The notes beneath the pieces were generated by a model, which was given only the letters and a program-made list of their open reading frames with translations, was not told the DNA's origin and searched no databases. A stretch of 64,000 bases of DNA from Gonocerus acuteangulatus. Taxonomy: Eukaryota; Arthropoda; Insecta; Hemiptera; Coreidae. The DNA lies in assembly GCA_946811695.1 (NCBI GenBank), contig OX328132.1, positions 98,831,422 through 98,895,421 of the forward strand, written 5' to 3'. Positions 11,255-24,566 of the stretch are shown here, in pieces; position 1 is the first letter of the stretch, and every line of letters begins with the position of its first letter. A program made the position numbers and the translations under genes.

Positions 11255-11884
11255 TAAGAAAGAGGGAGAAGGCAGATTGAGTAATTACCGCTTCTCTTAG
11301 CTACCGTCAATTTCCTGCGCCTTATCACGCCTCAAATATTGCTTTCATTCAAGATCTAGGCGCACGGTAGTGCGCCAGGCCAAGTTCCGGCCTAAGCATA
11401 CTGTGTGTATATTACAGGCGGTCTTAGAGCCGATTTTTACCCTCTCATATCTTTCAACCAGGTAAAGATAAAGTTATGAAATTTTACACAGGTATTATAC
11501 TACTAGATGTGAGTAAAGCTGGAAATTTTCATAATTCTACAGCGAATAGTTTCTGAGATATAAGCGATCGAAAATCGGGATTTATAGGACTCACTCACTC
11601 ATCAAAATTATTGGGCACTTCCCATGATGCTAGAGACTTGAAATTTTGCCTGAAGATAGATATGAAGACGTTATTAAAGGAAAAAATCGAAAAATCGCGA
11701 AAAGTTGTGTTTGACTCCGCTTCCGGGGCGGGGGCGTGCCAGTTTTGTACTTCCTTCGGAAACCCATCATTCCGTCCGAAACCCATGATCTGGGGTATCA
11801 AATGAATTGTCTCGGTATGAAGAACCTATATTTGATGTTTTAAGAAACAATTAGACGCATATAGGCTCGGTAAAAATCTTATCC

Positions 11885-12365
11885 CAGCTGTCTGTCTGTA
11901 TGTTTGTTCCTCTTACAAATCCGTACCGTCTGACCGATTTTGACCAAACTTGGGACACAGATGGGTCTTGATACGGGGAGAATCATAGGCTAGGTTAAAT
12001 TGTCTATCAGCTGTCTGCCTGTTTGTTCCTTATACAAATACACACCGTTTACCGATTTTGACAAAATTTGACACACATGTCGGTCTTTATCCGGGTAGTG
12101 TCATAGGCCAGTCAAAATCGTCTATCAGCTGTATGTCTGCATGTTTGTTCCTTATACAAATTCACACCATTTGACCGATTTTGACCACACCTGGCACACA
12201 GGTAGGCCTTGGTCCGGGGAATGCACTAGGCTAGGTAAAAAAGGTCTTTCAGCTGTCTGTCTGTATGTTCGTTCCTTATACAAATTCACACCGTTTGGCC
12301 TATTTTGACCAAACTTGGCAACCAGGTAGGTCTTGATACGGGAGTGTCATATTACCTATGACGTT
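11885..12365 (-). repeat. Tandem ~120-bp array (4 units)
   Basis: On the minus strand each unit contains GTCAAAATCGG, AAACGGTGTG, TTGTATAAGG and ACAGACAGACAGCTG. Similar units occur at 37480-37750, 42420-43050 and 44930-45275. The wording (AAATCGG, ACAAACATACAGACAGACAG) is that of 3' tails of RTE-type retrotransposons and derived SINEs in many invertebrates. Confidence 0.75.
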
Positions 12366-12503
12366 TTGTACTTTTTGTTCCATCGAAATGCCATCATTTC
12401 TTCTGAAACCCATCATGTGGGGTATCAAATGAATCGTCTTGGTAAGGAGAACCTATATTTGATGTTTTGAAAAACATTTCGACGCATCTTAACAAAAATA
12501 GTT

Positions 12504-12960
12504 GTGACTTCTTTCTTAAATGTAGTAAATAAAGTCGTAGGGGTTCACTGCATAATATACTTCAAAGCAGATACTAAGTTTTTCAAAGTCGAGCCATCTA
12601 AATTACAAAGTTTAGGATCACAAACCCAAAATGTATCGTCTTTGTTCTTATATTTTTCTCGAAGGCCTTCTGCACTTTCCCTATTGTGATCTTTATCCTC
12701 GGGATAAGGTTCCTATGTTTTACAGTGTAATAGTTTAGTTAAGAGAGCAATCAATTTGTCCTCTAGAGTAATGTCACCTGGAAGAGCTTCTAACTTTTCT
12801 AGTCTAGTGATTAGATGTATGCAGGTTGATTATTGGTATCAAATATCAAGCAGTAAGGAGAACCTTATGAAGAATCCAAATACCCTGGTTTTATATGAAG
12901 TACAAAAGCCAGTAGGTATGCGGCAACTAAATTCTATTTAATACTTGGAAAAAAGTAATG
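12504..12960 (-). pseudogene. Decayed coding region of element X
   Basis: The minus strand is the diverged copy of the reading frame better preserved at 44470-44768 (plus strand). Matching stretches include the segments for CKTQEPYPEDKDHN and DTFWVCDPEL. Here it is interrupted by stops and small indels. No known domain was recognised; see the 44.5-kb copy. Confidence 0.45.
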
Positions 12961-12984
12961 AGATCCCCAAAAACACATAAATGT

Positions 12985-13670
12985 GAAATAGAGGCCAAGT
13001 TCCTGCCCCCACAAAGAAATACTCCCTTCCTCAAATATATCATCTCCTAAAACCCCCCCAAAACGCCTTACCATTCTACACTCCAAAAAAGTAGTATGAG
13101 TTGGTGTATTAATTCAACCAAAAATATTTGCCAATACAAGAGATGATACAAGAAAGAAATGTCCAAGTTCATTACTTGGAAGACCTCATAATTACTTACT
13201 AAGAACTGTAAAGACACTTCATCTGACCTTTAAAAACAACAATAAAAATTCTTATATCCAGTTACTAAAATATCGCTTTCCTCAACCAGGTATATTCTTA
13301 AACTTGGCAATGTTTTTTTAGTGCCGAAATTATCTTTAGAGAAAAACTAAACATTGCCAAGTGTAAGAATATACCAGGTTGAGGAAAGTGATATTTTAGT
13401 AACTGGATATAAGTATTTTTATTGTTGTTTTTAAAGGTCAGTTGAAGTGTCTTTACTGTTCTTAGTAAGTAATTATGAGGTCTTCCAAGTAATGAACTTG
13501 GACATTTCTTTCTTGTATCATCTCTTGTATTGGCAAATATTTTTGGTTGAATTAATACACCAACTCATACTACTTTTTTGGAGTGTAGAATGGTAAGGCG
13601 TTTTGGGGGGGGGGGGGGTTTAGGAGGGGATATATTTGAGGAAGGGAGTATTTCACATTTATGTGTTTTT
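12985..13670. repeat. Large foldback, ~335-bp arms
   Basis: The left arm (about 12985-13320) and right arm (about 13335-13670) are nearly identical inverted copies meeting at a short loop near 13325. They match at GCCTTACCATTCTACACTCC and at the AACTTGGCAATGTTT/AAACATTGCCAAGT ends. The right arm has a 13-G tract where the left has C7. The copy at 43843-44320 has a much shorter left arm. Confidence 0.9.
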
Positions 13671-13690
13671 GGGGATAGATTTTTCACGAG

Positions 13691-15095
13691 GGATCGAACC
13701 AATGAATAACTGTTTCTATTGGGGATAAGAAAAGAAACGGGCTAAGACAGTTCCTGCGAGTCGGACTTTTTTTGGCCATATAATTCTTAAATACCCTTTA
13801 TTTTTTCTTTAATGTCCTGACGACCCAACACGTTGAATGGTGTGCACAGTAAATTAGCTGCATTACCAATGATTATATTTTCTGATTAATAGGAAATATT
13901 CAATCTTGCTTAGAAATCCAGAGAGAGGTGATTTAAATTCTGTAATTTAAATCCTTCAAGAACTTGGAAATTGCTTATTCCGGAAAGTGAGTTCACATCA
14001 AAAGGAGTCCTTTTGATTATCAACTGGCGTTGAACAAACAGAGAAACAAACTATGGACACCGAAGCGAGTTCTATAACTTGTTGTGGGACGAACGTTGTG
14101 TAGTTGGGATAACTTGGAAGGTTACCTCCACCAAGTTTTATCCAAATCAATCAACTATCTGTGAAATAGAACGTGACGTGAAAACAATAAGAGTTCTGTA
14201 GCCTGGTCGTGTCTCTCAAATGACAGCCAGAATTCCATTAAACAAACTTAACTCAGCTGTGTTCATTGATAAGGAACAGCCACTCCAATAAAACTTTCCT
14301 TGTCCAGCCTCACAAGGGGAATCTTGGAGAATATTTTGATAAAATAACGTACATTATTTAGAAGTTTCGGATGAACGGCTATCTAAAAAGAATATTTAAA
14401 ACAGTTGCAGCAAAGAAAAATAACGAATAATTAATTTTTTTCTATAATGTTTTAACTGATTTTTTATTTTATTAAAAGTAAATTCAACTGACAAAAACTC
14501 TTTTGACATATTGAAGAATCGCTTATTGCTGACTGGCATATGTCTTAGTCTTGTAACAGCCCATGTACTGGTCTTTCTTTATTTTTAGAGAAAGACCAGT
14601 ACATGGGTAAAGGGACGATCTCTGTAGAGTACTCTCCAGAGATCGTGCCTTTTCATTGCCTTACATGCATGTCCTCATTAAAAACATCATGAATATTTCT
14701 TCTATACGGCTCGATCTCCGCAACCTTAGCTCATAGAAGTCGGCCAAATCGCGGTGAAGGCTTGAGCCTTTATGAATATGATATAGCTTTTAAATCTTGA
14801 ATATTTTGTTTAAATGGACGCTGATGGTTTTTAGGATTTAAAGAAGTTGAAGCTAATAAAGAAAACGAATACAAATAATGAAAAGATTACCAAATACTGT
14901 TTCTTATAGATTGCAGAATATTTTTTTTTTTTACTCCTTTGTATCAATAAATGTGTCAAATACATTAAAATGTCTTATAAGAATTTCCCTCTTAGAAGCC
15001 AGCCATTTTCCTCCTTTTAAAATATTAATCTTCATAAATTTTAGTCTTTCCTTGTCAAGTAGTCTGCTGTGAAATATAAGATGAAAACATACTAT

Positions 15096-15100
<5 letters not shown>
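13691..15100. other. Unassigned sequence with two compact hairpins
   Basis: Two adjacent hairpins stand out: 14560-14607 (CCCATGTACTGGTCTTTCT paired with its complement) and 14613-14652 (GACGATCTCTG paired with CAGAGATCGT). The rest shows no gene or recognised repeat. Confidence 0.55.
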
Positions 15101-15128
<28 letters not shown>

Positions 15129-15400
15129 ATGTCTTTATCGGTTATTACTTTCTGTATATGAATACAATTGATAATCTGATGGATTATGAGAGGGTCTTTT
15201 CTCTAGGCCTGCCTACTTCATCCTCAATTCACGACAAAAAGACTATTATAGAGGCCCTACTCAAGGTCTAGTCCGACCTATGGCTGGAGGCAAAAAGTCT
15301 TCTGGTCTTCTGAGTCGCCTTGGTGGATAGAGTGGATGGGAGTGGGTGGATTCAGGAGTTTCGACCAAATATTAAGTAAAGGATCCCGCCCTTTCCTAAT
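15100..15400 (-). repeat. Interspersed repeat S3, copy 1
   Basis: A poly(T) tract (15099-15124) is followed by sequence with ATGGCTGGAG and GAGTCGCCTTGGTGGA. The same module follows a poly(A) tract at 17325-17660. A homopolymer next to a conserved body suggests a retroposed SINE-like family; no tRNA head was seen. Confidence 0.5.
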
Positions 15401-16018
15401 GGAAAATGGCTTTCGGTCAAATTGAACGAAACTATGCTCGTTGTATAGAGAAAGTCTTTCTGAACAAAAGTCTCCATGGGCACAAAACCCGAAAGTTGAA
15501 ACTTTTGGTACTTTTGGGTATCCGAAGTTTTCCATTTTTAATTTTTGCAAAATCTCGAGATCTCTGGTTGGAAGGTTTCCTAAGCCATTTGGCCAGTAAA
15601 AAAAAAATACCTATCAATTATTTTTCGAAGACCTTTCGAACGACACCACATTTGACTTCAAATGATAATGGATAGACGATAATTGCAAAAAAAAAACTCC
15701 CCCCCCCCACTCACTGGGTGGAGGGGGGGGGGGGTAGGAGTGTCAAATGTGGTGTCGTTCGAAAGGTCTTCGAAAAATAATTGATAGGTATTTTTTTTTT
15801 ACTGGCCAAATGGCTTAGGAAACCTTCCAACCAGAGATCTCGAGATTTTGCAAAAATTAAAAATGGAAAACTTCGGATACCCAAAAGTACCAAAAGTTTC
15901 AACTTTCGGGTTTTGTGCCCATGGAGACTTTTGTTCAGAAAGACTTTCTCTATCCAACGAGCATAGTTTCGTTCAATTTGACCGAAAGCCATTTTCCATT
16001 AGGAAAGGGCGGGGTCCT
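15385..16018. repeat. Near-identical palindrome, ~275-bp arms
   Basis: The left arm (about 15385-15660) and right arm (about 15742-16018) differ at only a few positions, so identical frames can be read from both strands. The spacer holds poly(A), C9 and a G-rich block. The near identity implies a recent origin, gene conversion or an assembly artefact. Confidence 0.9.
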
Positions 16019-17322
16019 TTATTCCAAGATTTAAAAATGACACCAGGGATAATACGTTATGAATACGGGCTAAGATTTCGCAGTTCCTGCGAGTCGGAAT
16101 TTTTGTTATGAGATATCGAATCACACGAAAGGTGGCAATGAATGAGTTGTAGCTTGACCTGATTGAATAATGTTCGCATAATAAAGGGAATATGTATAGC
16201 CCCCCCCCCACCTTGTTGATGGATTTGTGATGGTGTATTTAATTCAAATAAGATTTATGTAAATAACCCATCCACATCTCTCTACTTGTCAACAGCATCG
16301 TCCGCAATATAACAGCCTGGCAAATAATTCTCAGCAAGGTTACTAGGATGGGATTTGGGTATTTCCCATAAGCCTGATTTGCAGAAACTATGTCATCTTA
16401 GCGGGCTCATGTTTTATTCCCGAGTGCCATTTTTTAATTGAAACAGTTAATTTTTTGGATTGATGTTTCGTGAAAAATATGAACACCTACTCCAATGAAA
16501 TATCGTTTAAATGGGAGATACTAGGCGCCACAATGCAAAAGGAATATGAAAGTAGACAACTCTAAGATGAAAATGAGGTATTGCGGATACAAAGGACAAA
16601 CTTAACAACAGGTCAATTCAAGCCATCCGAATCTAGACTTTTAGATAATCTACAGGTATATTTTCTATGTTGAGTTCGGCCCTCTTTCCCTCTCAAAATA
16701 GACAGATAATGAAAACAAGCTGGCTGGAAACTGCCATCGGAAGGCGGATACGAAAGGCGAACACAACACTCCACTACCGAGCAGCTGGATGATGATATAA
16801 ATAAAATGCTGTTTTCGTTGATAGTGAAGGTCGCACTAATTCCTGGTAAATTATTTTATAATTTGAATAATAAGACATCCCACAACGAAACAATTGCTCT
16901 AGTGAAGTTCGCCCTTATGGAAAAAATGTTCTAACGCATTTCCCTCAAAACAACCTTTTGTTGAGTCCGCCCTTCGTATCGCAACACCTAATTATTCACT
17001 CTACCTCCTGGACTTCCGCTAATACTTGGGGAAAGCTCTATTGCCAAGTTATTTTTCATTAACATATTTAACATTCGCGAAAAATCATGAGTTTTCACGT
17101 TGTCGTTGCTGAATCATTTTTTTAATAATGTTTTTATCATGTTAATACACACTTTGACCTTTCCTCGTGAATCGTGATTAATTTATTTAGGGAGAGCCTT
17201 TTACTCATGTCCTTTACTTTTCGACTGACGGTGGAGTTTAAAATTTCCAGGGCTATTCAATTTTGTCGTATTTCCTTATTTGTACACATAGAATGACGCG
17301 ATGAGTGAAGTTGTAATACTGC

Positions 17323-17325
<3 letters not shown>
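16019..17325. other. Unassigned sequence
   Basis: No family, RNA or clear repeat was recognised on either strand. A poly(A) tract at 17326-17352 begins the next repeat. Confidence 0.5.
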
Positions 17326-17353
<28 letters not shown>

Positions 17354-17660
17354 CTGATTATAGAATACATAATCAATGCTGAATACATACAGCAATATTA
17401 TAAAATATGAGGGTTCTGTGCTCTGGGTTACCTAACTTCCTCCTCGCTTAAAGTCAGAAGGACGCTGAGACGCTGAAAGGACACGATCTCTTTACCGACT
17501 AATGGCTGGAGTCGAAGAGAGATAGGTGAGCCACAGACATTGACGCACTTGAAGGAAGAGAGAGCCATTGCTAAGACTTCACTTGCTCACTACAACTGAC
17601 CGTTGGGCAGCTGTTTCTGAGTCGCCTTGGTGGAGAGTCTGGATGAGTGACTCTCGATAT
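17325..17660. repeat. Interspersed repeat S3, copy 2
   Basis: A poly(A) tract is followed by AT-rich sequence, ATGGCTGGAGTC and GAGTCGCCTTGGTGGAGAG, matching the body at 15.28-15.35 kb. Confidence 0.5.
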
Positions 17661-17879
17661 GGAGAGCTCATAAGGATTTTGATAAGTGGAAACCTTGGTG
17701 TGGAAACGTTGAAATATGGATAATATAATATCCAAAAATATATAAATAAAAATTTTACCCGAATAATTTTCAAAACATTAAAGAATAAATAAATTAATAA
17801 AATCAAGTGCTTTTATATGTTATATGTGTTTCTCTGAATTATGGCCTGGGAATCAGAATTGATTCAGACATTATTCCTA

Positions 17880-17992
17880 ACTTTTCTTTCCTCCCTAGAG
17901 AATCCCGCTTATTACGTTGACCTTATGAATTAATCTGAAAAGTCGAGATTCAGTACCCATAGGTCGGTCACGAAAATAACGGTGGGAAAAAT

Positions 17993-18071
<79 letters not shown>

Positions 18072-18620
18072 AAGTCTTTTGGCGATTTTATCGTATTCGC
18101 TTTGTTTTCAGGAAAAACTGAAATAACCGCATTTTTTATTTTGTATTTTATTTTTTTGGGCACATCGAGATCAATCGCTTAAACGAAGCTTTGTACGAAA
18201 AAACAACTTAATACTCAAGTTGTAGCATTTTAAATTATCTTTAAGATGAGACCATTCGTATTCATATATTTTTCATTTCTTCTTATTTCTTTTCTGTGGC
18301 AGGGGGTCCATGAAGTAGTACACTTTTCGTTCTGTTAAACTATTTTATTGCAAATCTTTGCCACAGATTTGCAATAAAGTAGTTGAACAGAACGCATAGT
18401 GTACTACTTTATGGATCCCCTGCCATAGATAGAAATAAGAAGGGAAGAATATATATTGGGTCACCTTTCAGAAGAATTAATATATATATATATATTTAAA
18501 AATATTCGAGCTGCCCAAAAATTGTCCGCTCTTGATAAAATTTAGTTCAACAATTCTGTATAATTTAAAAGTTTGAATTTGTTAACAAGCAGAATCTGCC
18601 CACCAGAACATGTTTTTTGA
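17880..18620 (+). mobile_element. Family Z element, diverged copy
   Basis: TTTCCTCCC, GTTGACCTTATGAATTAAT and a ~67-bp (TA)n tract (17998-18064) appear in the same order as family Z at 7.8 kb. Downstream GTTAACAAGCAGAATCTGCC is the Z post-TA arm, displaced by the palindrome at 18270-18452, which seems to have inserted. Confidence 0.5.
18270..18452. repeat. Foldback, ~85-bp arms
   Basis: The left arm (TTCTTATTTCT...GGCAGGGG...TGCAAATCT) pairs with the right arm across the short loop near TTGCCACAG. There are a few mismatches. It encodes nothing. Confidence 0.85.
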
Positions 18621-20190
18621 CCCAGTTAGTTATATAATAATCTACAAGGTATGAGGGAACACCGCTTCCAGTATTAGTTCAGTTTGAACGTGTGGTAAGG
18701 AATCACTGAATCATCACCTTAAATAAATACATACAAAATAAATAAAATCAGGGAAGTAATAAATTAAATATATACAAAAAGACATTTGAAAATTGGGGGG
18801 GGGGAGAAGCGTTAAAACATTTTTTTAGCTTTTAATCAATACAGTTTTTTTTAAAAAGAAAAGAAGCAAAAATTTAAACTGATAAAATGTCATGGGCATT
18901 CCTAGTATAAGAGAGAGAAGTTGCTAGGGTGGTTATAGAAATAGAAGGCTAGGCTACATCCACATGAATTATCCCATGAGCCCCACGTGACCAGCGAGCG
19001 TGTCTCCTTCTTTTCGCTATCAGATACACTCCTTTATTTTTATTCTTCTTAGTGTCTCTATATTTCTCAGTTTCTACCCACCGCTTCCTATCTGCATCCC
19101 AACTACCACATTCTCCCGTTATGCCTCTCCTATTCAATCCCCATGGTAATAGAATTCCTCCCAAATGCGCTCCTCTAAATTTGTGTTATCCTTCTTTCAA
19201 ATCCCCAGGAGATAGCCAACTGTTTATATAGTGGTTAGAGAGGTATTCTCGGTGTCATGAAAATAGTGGTCGATGCGATTTAACTCTTTGAAAACAATTA
19301 AGAAAGTTAATTAAGAATTATTTAATGAGTAATACATACTACCTTGTGTTACCAAAGTCAAAGTCATTTTCTACAATTTAGGAATAACAAATAAATCAAT
19401 ATTTTTCAATTCTGTATGTCATAAGTTTTTTATGGCAAGTATCCCAAAAAAAAAAGTTCTATTTCATTGAATAAAAAATGGCGGCGCTGTATGTGACGAA
19501 CAGAAGTCCCATTTTTTCACAGTCTGCAAGCGGCAATTTTTAATCTGGAACGAAAAAATTAAAATTGTTTTGGAAGAAGAACGTAAAATATAGTAACGTA
19601 CGTAGCAGTTTTAGGAAATAATAATAATTTTCGAAAAGGAGGAATAATTCTTCATTTTTTATTGCAAAATTCTTCCAAAATCGGCCATAAAATCGTTATA
19701 ATTCAATTAACCGAAAAAATCCGATATCATTTTCTGGAAAAGATCTGTAGAGAATTGCAGGTAAAGTTTTAAGTGGGTCAGGTAAAAATTGAAGACGCTA
19801 GCGTATCGTCCGATTTGAAAAACATCGTTTTGAGAATATCTGCTTTAAAGTTTAATGTATTGAAATGTTTTTTTTTTCTTAGGGACATAAGTTGAAAAAT
19901 CGAATTTTTGGAATATTTTAAAACTTTTCAGCCACATAAACGCTCTAGGATATAATTTTTGATTAGTTTAAGAAGCACTTAAGCTCGTAAAAAAGGAAAT
20001 ACTGAAAAACAAATTACAAGGCAGTAATAACCTTAAACGCCGTTTCGTTTTACGAATTCTGCTGGTTAACTAACTTGAATTTCTAATAGGTATTATCAGG
20101 AAAAACTATTTTTCTATCATTCAATTTCCAAACTTTTGTAGAAAGTTTTCGAGAATTATTTATATAATTTAAGAAAAAAAGTATTATGAT
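18621..20190. other. Unassigned AT-rich sequence
   Basis: No recognised coding domain, RNA gene or long inverted repeat. The minus-strand frame at 18949-19164 has no family signature. Confidence 0.5.
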
Positions 20191-21160
<970 letters not shown>

Positions 21161-21162
21161 AA

Positions 21163-21335
21163 TTATTTTTTTTATTTTTTGGCGCACCAATTACTTGGCC
21201 ATTAGTGCCATGGTGCGGCGAGGACCCTTCTCAAAGGGCCCTAGGATAAGAAACATTCCTCCCGCCGGAAGGACACGAACCCCCGTCTCCTGCAAGATAA
21301 TCCTAGGCTTTAGCCATTAGACCACGGGGAGATCC
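21163..21335 (-). repeat. Full-length tRNA-derived SINE
   Basis: On the minus strand the head reads TCCCCGTGGTCTAATGGCTA, an A-box/D-arm-like start, with B box GGGTTCGTGTCC. A body follows, with CTTATCCTAGGGCCC and a TTTGAGAAGGG motif. It ends in the hairpin-type 3' module (GGCACTAATGGCCAAG...GGTGCGCC) and an A-rich tail. It is the best SINE in the window and the reference for the 3'-end modules listed elsewhere. Confidence 0.7.
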
Positions 21336-22203
21336 TTAGAAAAGTAATATATGTAGAAGGTTTTTACGCTTAATAATATTTATCATTTAAAACTTTCAGT
21401 AACAAATGATACGTCAAATAAAAGAGCCAATGAACAGTTTTATTTGTTGGATCCTGAGCAAATAATCCTTCCACCGCCATCCGGTCAAAAGCGCTTTTTT
21501 CGGCTAGGGTTGAACGACTTTCTAACTCGCTCAACTCTCATCACAAGTGTCCGGTATCTTGAAACTGTTGATACTTCGATGGATGGTAATATCACTTGGA
21601 GGATCGGAAGCGATACGGAAAGAAACTACTGATTCGGTCTTAGGAAACTTAATTTCACCAAAGTCCCACAGAAACTCGAGCATTTCCGTTTTTAGTCCTG
21701 GTGTCATTTGGACTAGAGATCGCTCTATCAAAAATCACATTAGAACCTTATTCGAAGGAAATTAAATAACTATTCTTTACGTTTACTATTATTTCTCCGC
21801 TTTCTGAATGTATAAATCAACTTCATTTCAAGTACAAATACATCTATTTCGCGGAAAAAAAGAATTTTGACTGCAGGTTCATTTTTTCCAAAATGGATAT
21901 ATTTGTCCTTGAAATGAAGTTGATTTTGCTCCGATTGGCTAAAACAGAGCTCGGATTCGAATTCAGCGACCCTCAAAACCATGGAAGCTCTAGTTATTTC
22001 TTCTTTCACGACGTCATACGAAATTTGACCTTCAAATACTCTTAAACCTGACGTGATGGGGTGAAACTTACTTCGGATTCGGATTCAGCGTGTCGAAATA
22101 CATAAGAATATATGTATGGTGTCTTTGGAAAATACCACTTTTTGTGTGCCCGTGTTTTTTTAACAAAATTTCATTAAAATTATTCCATTTTCTAGCCACG
22201 AGG
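21336..22203. other. Unassigned sequence with one inverted repeat
   Basis: AAATCAACTTCATTTCAAGT (about 21817) is repeated inverted near 21905-21928, a stem of about 35 bp with mismatches and a ~40-bp loop. No coding domain was recognised in the open frames at 21444-21765. Confidence 0.5.
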
Positions 22204-22217
22204 CAGCGAACAGACTA

Positions 22218-22305
<88 letters not shown>

Positions 22306-22440
22306 CTGAAATTCAAAATGATGAAATTTTCTTGTCGGCACTGCCTTTTGGATTTTGTCATGAGGTCAACCTCATGAAAAAAAGTGGGAAAGTGGTTTTC
22401 CTCCTAATGGAGGGAGGGAGAAACGTGCTGAAAGCATATA
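22204..22440 (-). mobile_element. Family Z element, inverted copy
   Basis: A (TA)n tract (22227-22302) is followed by GTCGGCACTGCCTTTTGGAT, CATGAGGTCAAC and a GGAGGGAGGGAG end. This is the reverse order of the Z copy at 7.8 kb. Confidence 0.65.
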
Positions 22441-24560
22441 TTATTATTATCAATAGAGCTATACTAAAGAGCGAGCGAGAGTGTTCCGCTCGAGTTTGTA
22501 ATAAGCCGAGTCGTGTATTCCCAGCTTTCTGACAATGGTGCCTATTTAAGAACCTGAAATCTTATAAATATTCAAATTTTCACTGGAGTAGTTGCTTAAA
22601 CGTTTCAAACGTAAAATTAATTTATCAATGGAATAGTTTTACGAAAAAAAAACAAAACTGGAAGCTAAACTTATTCCATTTCAAGCTTTATAAATGACGC
22701 TAGGAATAAAAATGCTATCCCGAAGTTTCTGACCAGAGGGGAATCGTACATTTCACCGTAACAGTGCGATCTTACATTATACCGCTAATCTTGATTACCA
22801 AATGTCATTTACATTGGGCATTTCCATACATATAAATATTTGCAATCTATGCTTATATTAACGGAGTAGCTGGGAATCAAATTTGTAGAAGGGGTGTAGG
22901 GTCTAGTTCGCTCGAAGTTGGTGGAGTAAGGGTGCACTAATGGGACACTTAGAAGTTCTCATATCGACCCACGAAACAACAGCTTACTCATCATCTGGAG
23001 AAATCATATACTGACCAAAGAGCGTAAATAACATCCTGTGTTCGTGTTTGTCCAATTTTAGTTCATCTAATTGTAAGATTATGTAGATACGTCTGTATTT
23101 ATTTTAAGCTCCTACTTTTTTTTTCTTTTTTTTTTTTTACATTTCCTGCTAATTATTGTAGTGAGCTGCTAATGTATATAGAACATGCATACAATATATT
23201 CGCTCGTTACAGGATTACTGTGTTGTGGGAAAAACTGCTAGTGTTTAGTCCTAATGCCCAGATATTTTTTCTCCCCTCGAATACCGCTTTATGAGAAATA
23301 TGTAATTGACGCATCGGATCATTCGCTGTTCCCATTAAAGCTTAAATAGTTGTTATGATACAACCTCAATCTTGAGCTACGAGGTCGCCTTCGTATGTTG
23401 AAACATTTCAAATCAGGTTAGATATAGATGGTAACCGCATGCGCTTAGAGGCCCTTTCCGTCACCGTCTATGACAAGTAAGTAGATAATTAACAAGTAAA
23501 CTATATGTATCTACGTTCAAGTAACGTTTTAGCATACAAGCGTAGAGAGACTCGCATTATTCAAGCTAAAGCAAAGACTTGGCTAGAAACTAGTACATTC
23601 AATATATAAAAACGTTTTGCCTCACAGTTAACTTCATTGGATGAAATAGGAGTTATGTAGAGGTTTAGGATGTAGCAAACATATTAAGAGAAAAAACATA
23701 CTATTTCATTAAAATCCTTAAATTCAGTTCAATATGCTGCCTCGAAATTGAAGAGCCCTTTCAATTTTCTAAGGGTGTGTATATAATTGTATGTTTTATT
23801 TCAATTTTTTTAATATTGTTTTGGATATTTCTCTCTCAAATAATATTGTTTTAATTAACAAATATATACTTTGTAAAATGTTCGCGGTATTTTGTTGTGT
23901 TTATATTATGTTATTGATCGATGTGTCACCGTAACTGTTCTTCATGTTTCTCCTAAAATGTTTTTATGGTAAAATTAAGATATCCCATTCGAAAGTAAAG
24001 AAAAGTCAAGTTAATCTCACAGTTCTTGCAGGTTTCGGTTAAATGATTTTTCCCCATTAAATAAAACGGGAAAAATAAAGATGTTTTGTAAAAATAAAGT
24101 TTGAAAGTTTTTGGTTTGTGCAAAGAATAATTTTTTCTCCTCCTGGTATCAACCCCAATACCGGCAAAACGTCAATATATTTATCTGTGCATTTATATGT
24201 TTGATAAACTGAGAGATAATTCTAGTTGAAGGCTGGGTTGTGAGGGATGAGAGGATAGGATATCCCCCAGAGAATGTGGTCCCTATGGAACCGAGACCAG
24301 TATACAGTATTGCCCAACAGCTTTGGCCTGTAGTAAGTTCATAGGGAACAATTCATTCCGTCCATGCTCCTCCCAGGGACCTATAACGCATAAAAGATCT
24401 CAGGGAAATAAACGTTCTTTTTTACGTAAAGTGAAATGGGCTTTCAGAAATTAGTACGAAAAAATACTGCTTGCCCTTTACAATTATACGAGATTTAGGA
24501 TTTTTTGTCACATGACTAGAAATCGAACTTATGATGCCGCTGGAAAATGGTGGCCCGACC
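22441..24560. other. Unassigned sequence, over 2 kb
   Basis: No protein family, RNA gene or long repeat was recognised on either strand. A T-rich patch lies at 23118-23140. Base composition is more even than in the surrounding microsatellite-rich blocks. Confidence 0.45.
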
Positions 24561-24566
24561 TGAAAA

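Larger units (their letters stand above)
11357..13690 (-). mobile_element. Composite element X, copy 1
   Basis: This is the inverted counterpart of 43843-45760. From its 11.36-kb end it has a hairpin GGCGCAC/GTGCGCC followed by CTAG (minus strand). It continues with a block ending GTGTGTATATTACAGG, four ~120-bp AGCTGTCTGTCTG modules (11885-12365), a decayed coding region (12504-12960, minus) and a foldback (12985-13670). A hairpin immediately before CTAG recalls Helitron 3' ends, but no Rep/helicase is visible, so the class is open. Confidence 0.65.

Noticed and set aside
11885..12365. CRISPR-like array
   Set aside because: Units are ~120 bp and contiguous without unique spacers, in a eukaryotic transposon context.
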